Notes: generated by a model from the sequence alone, not told the origin. 17,850 nucleotides of DNA from DATCIH01 sp036507955 (GCA_036507955.1 DATCIH010000110.1:1-17850), one strand, 5' to 3'. Counted from the stretch's first letter, positions 6,499 to 14,109 are shown. Program-made: numbers and translations.

Positions 6499-6960
6499 AT
6501 GTTTATATATTTTTACACTTATAGTATTGGTAAAATAGGGATAGGTGAAACTGCGGGTGTGATTAGAAACGTATATTTTGAACGCGATAAATTACCTGAA
6601 GTATACAAATTATTTGAAACTGAACTATTAAAAGAGTCTAGTATTCAACTAGCGGAGTACCTAAGTGGTGAGCGAAAAGAATTTGATTTACCGCTTTCTC
6701 CTTCTGGAACAACTTTTATGAAAGAAGTTTGGGCTGAGTTATGTAAAATTTCCTATGGGAAAACAGCCTCCTATAAAGAGGTAGCACAAAATATAGGATC
6801 CCCTAAAGCAGCAAGGGCTGTTGGTCTTGCAAATAATAGGAATCCTATTCCTATATTTATACCTTGTCATAGAGTTATTGGAGCAAATGGAGCTCTTACA
6901 GGTTATAGAGGCGGAATAGAGATGAAAAAAATTCTACTTGAACTAGAAGGAATAAAATAA
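6499..6960 (+). CDS. ogt: Methylated-DNA--protein-cysteine methyltransferase
   Basis: 153 residues, normal for Ogt-type single-domain suicide repair proteins, which transfer the alkyl group from O6-alkylguanine (and O4-alkylthymine) to their own cysteine. The active-site motif I-P-C-H-R-V-I places the acceptor at C123. The preceding helix-turn-helix includes S-Y-K-E-V-A and P-K-A-A-R-A-V-G with the arginine finger R106, then the N-N-R-N-P turn. G-Y-R-G-G (135-139) completes the site. The ribosome binding site GGGGGTGAT is strong. The glycosylase gene starts one base after the stop, so the two alkylation-repair genes are cotranscribed and probably translationally coupled. No Ada-type regulatory domain is present. 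Confidence 0.95.
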   Translation: MFIYFYTYSIGKIGIGETAGVIRNVYFERDKLPEVYKLFETELLKESSIQLAEYLSGERKEFDLPLSPSGTTFMKEVWAELCKISYGKTASYKEVAQNIGSPKAARAVGLANNRNPIPIFIPCHRVIGANGALTGYRGGIEMKKILLELEGIK

Positions 6961-6961
6961 C

Positions 6962-7564
6962 ATGGATATTTTTAAGTATGGTGAAAAAGAGATAAATTAT
7001 TTAAAAAATAAGGATAAAAAATTGGCTGCTGCCATTGATATGATAGGAATAATAGAGCGGGAGATAAATAAAGATCCATTCGTAGCACTTATTTCAAGCG
7101 TTGTTAGTCAACAAATATCTAAAAAGGCAGCAGAAACAGTATGGGGAAGGTTAGTTAATATACTTCAGGTTATAACACCTGAAAGCATCAATAAGGTGGA
7201 GCTTTCTTCGATTCAAAGCTGCGGGATGTCCGTGAGAAAAGCAGAATACATTAAAAATGTAGGAAAAGCAGCGATATTAGGAATGGTGGATTTTGCATCT
7301 CTTAATCAACTTACTGACGAGGAGATTATTAAAAAACTATCAGAATTAAAAGGCGTAGGGGTATGGACTGCAGAAATGTTGCTAATTTTTTCGCTAGAAA
7401 GACCGGATGTCATTAGCTATAATGATTTAGCAATTCGTAGAGGCATGATGAATTTATATGGCTTAAAGGAAATTACAAAGAAACGTTTTGCTATATATAA
7501 AAAGAGATATTCACCCTATGGCTCCATTGCCTCTTTATATTTGTGGGCTTTATCAATAATTTGA
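6962..7564 (+). CDS. AlkA-like DNA-3-methyladenine glycosylase (HhH-GPD family)
   Basis: 200 residues with the HhH-GPD fold. A-L-I-S-S-V-V-S-Q-Q-I-S (42-53) is the conserved glycosylase helix, L-K-G-V-G-V-W-T-A (129-137) the helix-hairpin-helix DNA-binding motif, and D155 in S-Y-N-D-L-A-I-R-R-G is the expected catalytic aspartate. No C-terminal iron-sulphur cysteines are present, which separates it from MutY/Nth and favours the AlkA branch that removes alkylated bases such as 3-methyladenine. It lacks the N-terminal domain of E. coli AlkA, as is usual for short bacterial forms. It is placed 1 nt after ogt, with the ribosome binding site AGAAGGA inside the end of ogt. The next gene starts 17 nt after its stop. 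Confidence 0.9.
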   Translation: MDIFKYGEKEINYLKNKDKKLAAAIDMIGIIEREINKDPFVALISSVVSQQISKKAAETVWGRLVNILQVITPESINKVELSSIQSCGMSVRKAEYIKNVGKAAILGMVDFASLNQLTDEEIIKKLSELKGVGVWTAEMLLIFSLERPDVISYNDLAIRRGMMNLYGLKEITKKRFAIYKKRYSPYGSIASLYLWALSII

Positions 7565-7580
7565 AAGGGGTTTTATAAAA

Positions 7581-8534
7581 ATGATTCAGCATTCTTTTTT
7601 TAAGTTGCAAAATACTAAAAAAATGTTAATAATAATTTTCTCTTTAATAATTGTCTTATCTGTATCAATATTAATTACTACAGAAATAATAAAGTCAAGG
7701 CCACAAAACATTCAGCAATCTATTGCTGATAGATTTAACAAAATAAAAGTTCAGCTAGAATTTAAAGGGTTTACTAAAAATGTGAAAGAAATGACTGAAG
7801 ATTATTCAAAGTTGTTTGATGGGTACAGTAATATAATCATTACAGATGATAATGGAAAAATCGTTTATAAGGTAAACGATGGATACATTTCAGAAAAAGA
7901 TAAGTTCTTAGTGCTTATAGATCCTTGGCAAGCAAATGGTTTTGATAGTGATACTGCTTATCTAATAGATAGTAAAAATACAATTAAATATGCAGCTCAA
8001 TTAGATATAGCACTTAATATAAATAAATTAAAAGAACAAAGTTCGAAAAATACTTTATCAAAAGCTTTATTTTCACAATTATTAGATAGTGATGATAGCT
8101 TAGGTGAACCGGAAATAACTAATAGTGATGGCTCAACCTATGTTATATCCTCTGAAACTAAAATTATGATGAATTATGAATACATTGCTTCAAAGGGATT
8201 AAACTTATATTCTTTATATGATTCTGAACATCAATTTAATAATTATTTTATTTTTACTAATTTTTTACAGACTGTTAGTCATTGGATGATAATTATTACT
8301 GTAGGCTTTATAATCTTATTTTGGATATTATTACCTTTATGGGTGTTTAAAGATGCACAGAATAAGCATTTAAATGTTCATAAATGGGCAATACTTACTT
8401 TTTTCTTAAACGTTTTTGGTCTTGGTATTTATCTGATATTCAGACCTAAAAGTGCAAAGTACCCTTCTTGTAACCAAGATATACAAGACAATTGGATTTT
8501 ATGTCCAAATTGTGGAAAGAAAATAAAGGTATGA
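7581..8534 (+). CDS. Membrane protein with extracytoplasmic sensor-like domain and degenerate zinc ribbon
   Basis: 317 residues; not assigned to a named family. A first hydrophobic segment at about 15-36 is followed by a roughly 190-residue polar region with a PAS/Cache-like stretch (S-N-I-I-I-T-D-D-N-G-K-I-V-Y, 83-96), probably outside the membrane. Two further membrane segments lie at about 233-257 and 268-288. The C-terminus is a short zinc ribbon in the cytoplasm in which only three of four cysteines remain: C297, C308 and C311, with Y294 where the first cysteine belongs. The domain order suggests a sensor or scaffold; no catalytic domain is visible. It starts 17 nt after the glycosylase stop with ribosome binding site AAAGGGG, and its stop overlaps the lipoprotein start (ATGA), so it is part of the ogt operon. 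Confidence 0.7.
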   Translation: MIQHSFFKLQNTKKMLIIIFSLIIVLSVSILITTEIIKSRPQNIQQSIADRFNKIKVQLEFKGFTKNVKEMTEDYSKLFDGYSNIIITDDNGKIVYKVNDGYISEKDKFLVLIDPWQANGFDSDTAYLIDSKNTIKYAAQLDIALNINKLKEQSSKNTLSKALFSQLLDSDDSLGEPEITNSDGSTYVISSETKIMMNYEYIASKGLNLYSLYDSEHQFNNYFIFTNFLQTVSHWMIIITVGFIILFWILLPLWVFKDAQNKHLNVHKWAILTFFLNVFGLGIYLIFRPKSAKYPSCNQDIQDNWILCPNCGKKIKV

Positions 8535-9307
8535 AGAAAAAAATAATAGTAACAATTATTATTTTTGCTTTTTTATTAACTGGTTGTGCAAGTACAGTGC
8601 TTCCTGTAACAAATAAGAACTCTACAAGTAATAAGTCTATCACTTTGGGAAATGATGATTATGTAAAAAAGATTCAGGGAATTGCTAGAAAATCCGGAAA
8701 TAAAACTGCATTAGCAGAAATCATGATCGATGTAGACACAAATGGGAGTGACCTTGATCAAAAAGACACAAATAACCTTTCAAGGTTTCATAAATTAGTA
8801 AGTTCACTTATTAGTAAGATTGGTTATGTAGATATGGAAACCCATTATTTCAGGAATAAGCTAAATAGAGGCCCTAAAAATCTGCAAGCTCTAATTAGTT
8901 TAAACAAAAGTCTTCCGATTAATCGACGTTGGATTTTACTTAGTGTTAAAGGCTCAAGTTATCATATTCAAGGAGTGGATGGGGAATATAACTTAAAATT
9001 CGTATCCTATGATGGCTTTTGTGAAGCTGTCTATAATAAAAAAGGTGTTTTGCTAGACGAAAACAATGACCCTATAAACATGGGTACCTATAACTATGCA
9101 GCTGGAATACACAGCATCAACGCACATGGCACCTATGATGTGGCTCCATATCTTATATGGGGTAATACTCCAAATTCGACTCAAAAAGGTAAGGGGGATA
9201 TACTTATAGGGGTAAATTTAGCTGCGGCCAATTACAAAAAGAATTCTGCAAGTGTTTATATTTACAGAAAAAGTTTGTTCGGTGTACAGCAAGGAAGAGT
9301 TCAATAG
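8531..9307 (+). CDS. Lipoprotein of unknown function
   Basis: 258 residues beginning M-K-K-K, a hydrophobic stretch and the lipobox L-L-T-G-C (C19), so it should be exported, lipid-modified and attached to the outer face of the membrane. The mature part has no motif I can assign. A C-terminal region (about 155-245) with K-F-V-S-Y-D-G, E-A-V-Y-N-K-K-G, M-G-T-Y-N-Y-A and H-G-T-Y-D-V-A-P-Y-L-I-W-G-N looks like a compact conserved domain seen in other bacterial proteins of unknown role. The start at 8531 was chosen over the in-frame ATG at 8492 because it gives a clean signal peptide and overlaps the previous stop by ATGA. It is the last gene of the ogt operon, before the hairpin at 9361-9388. 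Confidence 0.78.
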   Translation: MKKKIIVTIIIFAFLLTGCASTVLPVTNKNSTSNKSITLGNDDYVKKIQGIARKSGNKTALAEIMIDVDTNGSDLDQKDTNNLSRFHKLVSSLISKIGYVDMETHYFRNKLNRGPKNLQALISLNKSLPINRRWILLSVKGSSYHIQGVDGEYNLKFVSYDGFCEAVYNKKGVLLDENNDPINMGTYNYAAGIHSINAHGTYDVAPYLIWGNTPNSTQKGKGDILIGVNLAAANYKKNSASVYIYRKSLFGVQQGRVQ

Positions 9308-9359
9308 GTCAATTATGTGCATTTATAAAAAAATGAAGAGAAGATTTTCTTGTTAACAG

Positions 9360-9390
9360 AAAAGGGCAAGCTCTAGAGCTTACCCTTTAA
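9360..9390. terminator. Bidirectional terminator between convergent operons
   Basis: AAAGGG (9361-9366) pairs with CCCTTT (9383-9388) and the inner AAGCTCTAGAGCTT is a perfect palindrome, with a single C/A mismatch between the two. On the minus strand TTTTCTGTT follows. On the plus strand the tail is A/T-rich with few T. It lies between the lipoprotein stop (9307) and the DUF2922 stop (9392), as expected for a shared terminator. Confidence 0.65.
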
Positions 9391-9391
9391 A

Positions 9392-9613
9392 TTATATTAC
9401 TGCTAAAATATCTACAGTTCTAGTAGTTATTTGTGCAGTGTTTTTAGTCTTAAGATCACCACCAGTGGAATGAAGAACATTTTTTGAAATTAAAGTGTCC
9501 ATGCAAAGAGAAACCTCTGCCTGGGTTAAGTCATCTTTAACTCCAGAAACACTCACATTAACCTTGTTACCGGCTTCATTTAAAAATGTCATTATCAAGG
9601 TTTTGTCACCCAT
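9392..9613 (-). CDS. DUF2922 family small protein
   Basis: 73 residues matching the DUF2922 pattern: L-I-M-T-F-L-N-E-A-G-N-K at the start, V-S-G-V-K-D-D-L-T-Q-A-E-V near the middle, and a short C-terminal strand. No signal peptide or membrane segment. The function of this family is unknown. An ideal ribosome binding site (AAAGGAGGT) lies before the ATG. It follows the DUF1659 gene by 38 nt; these two families usually occur side by side in Firmicutes, which suggests their products work together. Confidence 0.85.
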   Translation of the reverse strand: MGDKTLIMTFLNEAGNKVNVSVSGVKDDLTQAEVSLCMDTLISKNVLHSTGGDLKTKNTAQITTRTVDILAVI

Positions 9614-9651
9614 TATAATACCTCCTTTCTAAGTTTTTTGACATAGTTTAA

Positions 9652-9876
9652 TTAGGCATTTATTAATAGATTGTCATCGGATTTTTGGATCTCAAGTATT
9701 TGATACTTAAGCAGTCCTCCGATGGCAGTGCCTACTGCATATATATCTGCATCTGTTGCTGTAACCTTGATGTTACCAACTTTTTTAGATTTAGATATAT
9801 CCTTGCCATTTGCATCAACACCAGTTTTATACTTAATATTGATACTAGTTAAAAGTTTAGAAGCTGTAACTGCCAT
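9652..9876 (-). CDS. DUF1659 family small protein
   Basis: 74 residues matching DUF1659: an N-terminal M-A-V-T-A-S-K-L, then D-A-N-G-K-D-I-S-K-S-K, then a segment around A-T-D-A-D-I-Y-A-V-G-T-A-I-G-G-L. Soluble; function unknown. The ribosome binding site GGAGGTGA is strong. It is the first gene of the DUF1659-DUF2922 pair. The 9877-9957 gap upstream is AT-rich, and I could not settle on a promoter there. Confidence 0.85.
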   Translation of the reverse strand: MAVTASKLLTSINIKYKTGVDANGKDISKSKKVGNIKVTATDADIYAVGTAIGGLLKYQILEIQKSDDNLLINA

Positions 9877-9957
9877 TCATATTCACCTCCTTTTTTCTGA
9901 TAAATATAAGTATGCAAAAACAAACTATATTTACAGTAAGAGGTAAAAAAATCTGAA

Positions 9958-10734
9958 CTAATTAATTATAGACACTTTACTTTTGAATTTATAATATATT
10001 ATGTAGGCTGTTATTAATGAAGTTACTGGAATGATTAGGATAACACCGATGCCACTGCAAAGTATCATAAATACCTCCGAGGAAAAGACCTTTCCATTTA
10101 ATATTTTAGATAGGGAATAATGAAGATCAAAAAACCAAATGATTAAGGTCATAAATCCACCAATGTAAGCGAAAAGCAGGGTGTTTGTCATAGTTCTTAA
10201 TATATCCTTCCCAATATTAACCCCAGATTTAAATAAATTTCTTTTGCCGAGTAAGGGATTGGTAATATATAACTCATTCATAGAAGAAGCTATGGATATG
10301 GAAACATCGATTATTGCGCCTAGAAGTCCTATTAATATTTCACAGACAACTATTTTATTGAAATTAAGTTTTACATAAACGGACAAATAGGCTAAAGTTT
10401 CAGCTTGTTCTTTGGGGAAACCTTATATTTTTGCAGCTGTACCCATTTTATAGGTTAACATTATAGTTAATAAAACTACGATTATAACTGAAATTAAAGA
10501 GGAAACTGTTTTTTTATTGATGCCATTTATGTAAAATAGGGTAGTGGAACTAATAACTGCACTTCCCAATATAGTAACTTTTAAAGGGTCTAAATTCAAA
10601 GCTATGAGGGATAGCATAATGAATAGAGTGAAAAAATTAAGGCATAAGGTAAAAAATGACTTTGCACCTCTTTTTCCACCTATTACAATCATTAAAAATA
10701 AAAGTATTAAAAATAATACAAAGGTCACATTCAT
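9958..10734 (-). pseudogene. YibE/F-family membrane protein, second copy, interrupted by one in-frame TAA
   Basis: One reading frame of 258 codons runs from ATG 10734 to TAG 9958, broken only by TAA at 10423-10425 (codon 104). The part before the stop (M-N-V-T-F-V, I-G-G-K-R-G-A-K-S, T-Y-K-M-G-T-A-A-K-I) and the part after it (G-F-P-K-E-Q-A-E-T, G-A-I-I-D-V-S-I-S-I, L-F-K-S-G-V-N-I-G-K-D-I, N-T-L-L-F-A-Y-I-G-G) together give a complete YibE/F protein with several membrane helices. A single base change (for example CAA to TAA) explains it. The family's role is unknown. The ribosome binding site AAGGAGGT is intact, and the start overlaps the first copy's stop by ATGA. Readthrough cannot be excluded, but the decayed partner gene argues for loss. 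Confidence 0.82.
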
Positions 10735-11772
10735 ATTGCTACCTCCTTGTTCCTTCTATTTTTAAGAAGAGAAACAGAAATATATAGAGTTATTGGGATA
10801 CTGATAACTATACCAATACTACTGGTAAGTGCTCTGATTATCTCAAGGCTTATATTGAAACTTATAATAGTTATTGGTGAATAACTGTTTTTTAACCATA
10901 AAAGTATCATAGGTATGCTGCCACTAATATATGCAAAAACTAGGGTGTTGGCCATAGTTCTCTTTAATAGCTGAAGAAATTGAAATTGCTATATCCATTA
11001 TTCCACCTAAGGTACCGATGATTATTTCTGCAATAAATATTTCCTCAGGAGGTCTTGTAAGAAACTCCATTTCTTCATAGTGAATACCATTACCTTTGGT
11101 AAACAAAATGACAATTACTGCTATAAGCATTGAGATTATAGTGCCTATTATCATGCCTAGAATGGCAGAAAAAGATTTCCTATTTATTCCGGTAACTATT
11201 GATATAGAGAGGATAATAAATAAAAAGCTGGATACTATGGAGACTAGTATGAGATCAAAACCCTTTAGGTATAGTTCTATTACTATAGAAAAAATAACTA
11301 TATTAACTATCACGCTTGTTAAGGATCTTAATCCCTTTGCTCCACCTACAATTATAATAAGGGTAAGAAATATTATGAAAATATAAGATATATATTTATC
11401 ACGCTTTAGGTCTAAAATATTAGAGGAAACAACTTCTCCAGATTTATCTCTGGTTATTTCTATGAAAATTTCATCCTTAGCTTTCAGCTTCAAATCGTAA
11501 GCCTCACTATCGGAGGTTTTACTCTGAAGTTTAATCAAGTCCCCTTTATGATTACCATTCATAATTATTGCATTAATATCTTGTTTATATATAGTTTCAG
11601 TATTGCCGCTAATATCTTGAACTACACTGTCCTTTATCAATTTTACGGATATGACTTTAGCAATAGTTTTTTAATAAAAGTTTTCGTTGTTTGATACAAA
11701 AGCGTAGCTAATTATAGAGAAAACAATAAGTAACAAAGAAATAATATGGGTATAACGCTTTTTCTTTTCCAT
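10731..11772 (-). pseudogene. YibE/F-family membrane protein, first copy, with a nonsense codon and a frameshifting deletion
   Basis: The frame starts at ATG 11770-11772 (M-E-K-K-K-R-Y-T-H followed by a hydrophobic signal segment). It meets TAA at codon 34, where an S-N-N-E-N-F-Y / K-T-I-A-K-V context suggests a lost sense codon such as GAA. It continues in the same frame through the extracytoplasmic part and the membrane domain to S-S-A-I-K-E near 10962. There the frame shifts; R-T-M-A-N-T-L-V-F-A-Y-I-S-G resumes in another frame to TGA 10731-10733. Compared with the second copy, about 25 residues (the L-F-K-S-G-x-N-I-G-K-D-I segment) are missing at the shift, so this is a deletion. No clear ribosome binding site precedes ATG 11772. 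Three defects make it a pseudogene. Confidence 0.85.
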
Positions 11773-11876
11773 AAATAACAATCTTAATTTTATTTTTTTA
11801 TATATAATATTCAAAAGTTATAGCTCCATATTTTATTATTATTATATTAATTATTAAAAGTTTATTGAAATTAGAA

Positions 11877-12056
11877 TTACAAATAAGTCTTTAATATACT
11901 TGTATCTATTCTTATATCAATATATTTAGCATTATAAAATTTCTCTAATGAACGATTATTCCGTCTGACTTGCTCCACATTATAAATTTCTATACTTCTA
12001 ACTTGATTAATACCTTTAGTTATAGTGTTCAAGACTAGAGAAGTATTTTGAAGTAC
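11877..12056 (-). pseudogene. C-terminal fragment of an unidentified gene
   Basis: An open frame of 59 codons without ATG ends at TAA 11877-11879 (V-L-Q-N-T-S-L-V-L at the start, F-Y-N-A-K-Y-I-D-I-R-I-D near the end). It looks like real protein sequence (charged, helical, balanced composition) rather than chance. I do not recognise the family. Upstream the frame is closed by TAG at 12057-12059, so only a tail remains. The stretch 11773-11876 beside it is extremely AT-rich and holds nothing I can name. Confidence 0.4.
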
Positions 12057-12077
12057 CTATATATTCTCACATAATGT

Positions 12078-12109
12078 AGTCAGTTAAGACTTAGGCTATT
12101 CAACTGACT
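12078..12109. repeat. Inverted repeat, 8-bp arms
   Basis: AGTCAGTT (12078-12085) and AACTGACT (12102-12109) are perfect complements around a 16-nt loop. It lies between two gene fragments, with no T tract on either strand. It may be a leftover terminator or element end. Confidence 0.4.
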
Positions 12110-12132
12110 TGTTTGGATTACTCCTATAAGCC

Positions 12133-12150
12133 ACTACCCTTTAGGGTAGT
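12133..12150. repeat. Perfect 7-bp hairpin ACTACCC-TTTA-GGGTAGT
   Basis: Arms 12133-12139 and 12144-12150, loop TTTA. The stop codon of the membrane-protein fragment on the minus strand (12141-12143) falls within it. There is no T tract, so it is not a classical terminator. Confidence 0.4.
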
Positions 12151-12385
12151 TGGTAGTTGACCTTTGTATCTGCTTTTATATCAATATTATTTAGCCTAAA
12201 AGCTATAAAGTATTCATACATAGCAGATATAATAAAGGAAATACTATTAAAAAGTATAAATGTATTTTTGCTTAATAGGGCAAAGATAACCCTTCCAACC
12301 TAAAAAGGATATAATTTGTGCTATTACAAACAATGTTAGGGATTGTATTAACACCATGTCAATAGGTAAAATTGCTCTATTTTAA
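12141..12385 (-). pseudogene. Fragment of an unidentified multi-spanning membrane protein, frameshifted
   Basis: The minus strand encodes two strongly hydrophobic stretches in different frames. First comes I-L-P-I-D-M-V-L-I-Q-S-L-T-L-F-V-I-A-Q-I (12290-12375). After a one-base shift near 12290 follows T-F-I-L-F-N-S-I-S-F-I-I-S-A-M-Y-E-Y-F with a polar tail ending at TAA 12141-12143. No start codon or ribosome binding site is visible. The family is not recognisable; it is clearly a remnant. Confidence 0.45.
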
Positions 12386-12396
12386 GCTAAAAAATG

Positions 12397-12424
12397 AAAA
12401 AGGTAGGGTTAACCCCACCTTTTT
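12397..12424 (-). terminator. Intrinsic terminator after the MerR remnant (works in both directions)
   Basis: AAAAAGGT (12397-12404) pairs with ACCTTTTT (12417-12424). After one A/C mismatch, GGG-TTAA-CCC closes the hairpin. T runs follow on both strands. It lies about 30 bp beyond the last stop of the MerR-like remnant on the minus strand, which it probably once served. Confidence 0.65.
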
Positions 12425-12450
12425 CCAAAGAAACTATAGCTAAATACCTT

Positions 12451-12701
12451 TTATCCTTCTATAAAATAACTTTCATATCTTCCACCCTTTATTACGTAGT
12501 CTGAAGTTCTTTCTTCTATGAGCTTATAATTTCATTTGCATATTTTTAAATAATATGTATGAGGACAGAAGGCAAGCATCATCCTTAATATATTTATCTA
12601 CTTTCTTATCTTTAAAAGGAAGCTATAAAAAATCTGTACATATAATGTCATATGGTATCAATACTAATATTATTAACTCCTGCAAATTTACCTATTTTTA
12701 T
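12451..12701 (-). pseudogene. Decayed MerR-family transcriptional regulator
   Basis: The minus strand near 12640-12701 reads K-I-G-K-F-A-G-V-N-N-I-S-I-D-T-I-(TGA)-H-Y-M. This is the MerR helix-turn-helix start (normally K-I-G-E-F-A-K-x-x-x-V-S-I-D-T-I-R-H-Y) with the Arg codon turned into TGA. A GGTGAT ribosome binding site precedes an ATA where ATG would be expected, so the start codon also seems lost. Further downstream, other frames hold coding-like pieces: F-K-D-K-K-V-D-K-Y-I-K-D-D-A-C near 12550-12615, and L-I-E-E-R-T-S-D-Y-V-I-K-G-G-R-Y, ending at TAA 12451-12453. Size and order fit a short MerR regulator with many lesions. Confidence 0.6.
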
Positions 12702-12736
12702 TTTATCACCATAATTATTATAACAGAACTAGTGAA

Positions 12737-14062
12737 TTATTTATATTGAGGTAAAAAATTTCCATGAGCTGCTATTAATTCATCTACCATTTTAATTATA
12801 TCATCAATGGATAATACGCTTCCTGTATGAGGATCTAGCATTGCAGCCTGATATATATGCTCCTTCTTTTTTGTTACGGCTGCTTCAATGGTTAAAAGCT
12901 GTACATTTATATTTGTCATATTCATAGCAGCAAGTTGAACTGGAAGTTTACCTACATAACAGGGATTTACTCCTGAATTATCTATCATACAAGGAACCTC
13001 AACGCAAGCATCAAAAGGAAGATTTGTTATAAGTCCACCTTTATTTAACACATTTCCACCTATTTTGTAAGGCTTATTTGTAACCATTGCTTCCATTATG
13101 TATGAGGCATATTCTGCAGTTCGTTCATGGGATAAACTTGGATTTAGAATTATTTCATCCTTTTGTTTCTCCCAACCTGCAATCTGTTTGATACATCGTC
13201 TTGGATATTCATCTAAAGGAATATTAAATTTTTCTATAAGTTCAGGATATTTATCCTTAATATAAAACATATTATACTCAGCATTATGTTCGCTAGATTC
13301 AGTGCAATAGTAACCAAGTTTATCAATATAATCGAAACGTACCATATCCCCATGCTTTTCCTTAGCATTTTTTTCTTTAGCTCGTTTTTTAATCTCTGGA
13401 TACAAATCGTTACCATCTTTATCTTGGATTTTGAGTAGCCATCCCATATGATTAATTCCCGCAATTAGTTCTTTTCTTCCTTCAAGCTTATCAGACATAT
13501 CAAGAGCCTTAAGTAATCCAGAGGAACAAGCTTGAACACTATGGCAAAGGCCCACGGTATTTATAGCGGTATAACGCTGCATAAAGCCTGAGAGCATGGC
13601 CATAGGATTTGTGTAATTTAAAAACCATGCATCCGGGCAGACCTCTTCCATATCCCTAGCAAAATCCTGAAGTACAGGAATGGTTCTAAGAGCTCTCATA
13701 ATACCACCTATTCCCAAAGTGTCCCCAATTGTTTGCTTTAGACCATACCTTTTAGGGATTTCAAAATCTGCGATGGTACAGGGGTCATAAAGACCAACTT
13801 GGATTGCATCTACAACAAATCTGGCACCCCTAAGTGCAGATTTCCTATTTCCAATCCCTAAATATGTTTTTATTACTGATTTTCCAGCATTAACGTTATT
13901 GTTGATAGCACTAAGCATTGCTTCGCTTTCCTTAAGTCTAATTACATCAATATCATATAAAGCAATTTCACATTCTCTAAGAGCCTCTGTGCACATAACA
14001 TCACCTAATACATTTCTAGCAAATACAGTGCTGCCTGCCCCCATAAAAGTTATTTTCAACAT
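12737..14062 (-). CDS. melA: GH4 alpha-galactosidase (MelA-type, NAD and Mn dependent)
   Basis: 441 residues, close to E. coli MelA (about 450) and similar to it along the whole length. An N-terminal Rossmann motif F-M-G-A-G-S-T-V-F binds NAD(H). D-T-L-G-I-G-G-I-M-R-A-L-R-T-I-P is the family signature. N-Y-T-N-P-M-A (149-155) and G-L-C-H-S (C173, H174) form the metal and substrate site, with I-N-H-M (N204, H205) and Y-Y-C-T-E-S-S-E-H following. GH4 enzymes cleave alpha-galactosides such as melibiose by an oxidation-elimination route rather than classical hydrolysis. C-H-S with no phosphate-binding signature I can see favours the unphosphorylated substrate class, though sugar specificity is inferred. 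The ribosome binding site AAAGGGAGTGAT is strong. It is divergent from the AraC regulator; no transporter gene is adjacent. Confidence 0.9.
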   Translation of the reverse strand: MLKITFMGAGSTVFARNVLGDVMCTEALRECEIALYDIDVIRLKESEAMLSAINNNVNAGKSVIKTYLGIGNRKSALRGARFVVDAIQVGLYDPCTIADFEIPKRYGLKQTIGDTLGIGGIMRALRTIPVLQDFARDMEEVCPDAWFLNYTNPMAMLSGFMQRYTAINTVGLCHSVQACSSGLLKALDMSDKLEGRKELIAGINHMGWLLKIQDKDGNDLYPEIKKRAKEKNAKEKHGDMVRFDYIDKLGYYCTESSEHNAEYNMFYIKDKYPELIEKFNIPLDEYPRRCIKQIAGWEKQKDEIILNPSLSHERTAEYASYIMEAMVTNKPYKIGGNVLNKGGLITNLPFDACVEVPCMIDNSGVNPCYVGKLPVQLAAMNMTNINVQLLTIEAAVTKKKEHIYQAAMLDPHTGSVLSIDDIIKMVDELIAAHGNFLPQYK

Positions 14063-14085
14063 ATAATCACTCCCTTTTTTCTATC

Positions 14086-14091
14086 ATAATA
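14086..14091 (-). promoter_or_regulatory. Candidate -10 box of melA without a proper -35
   Basis: Minus-strand TATTAT lies at plus-strand 14086-14091. The position 17 bp upstream reads TGTATC, a poor -35 that overlaps the inverted repeat at 14111-14126. A weak -35 with an adjacent operator is the usual arrangement for AraC-activated promoters. Confidence 0.4.
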
Positions 14092-14109
14092 CCACTAATA
14101 AATATCATG

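Noticed and set aside
8492..8530. Earlier in-frame ATG of the lipoprotein at 8492
   Set aside because: It would add a charged 13-residue extension before the signal peptide and a long overlap with the upstream gene; ATG 8531 overlaps its stop by ATGA.
8446..8643. Minus-strand ORF over the zinc-ribbon/lipoprotein junction
   Set aside because: Antisense shadow of two well-supported genes.
9958..10734. Programmed readthrough or stop-codon recoding in the YibE/F genes
   Set aside because: The partner gene also carries a deletion and frameshift removing a conserved segment, and no recoding signal is visible; decay is simpler.
12555..12749. Plus-strand ORF of 64 codons
   Set aside because: It lies opposite the MerR-like remnant and has neither ribosome binding site nor protein-like composition.
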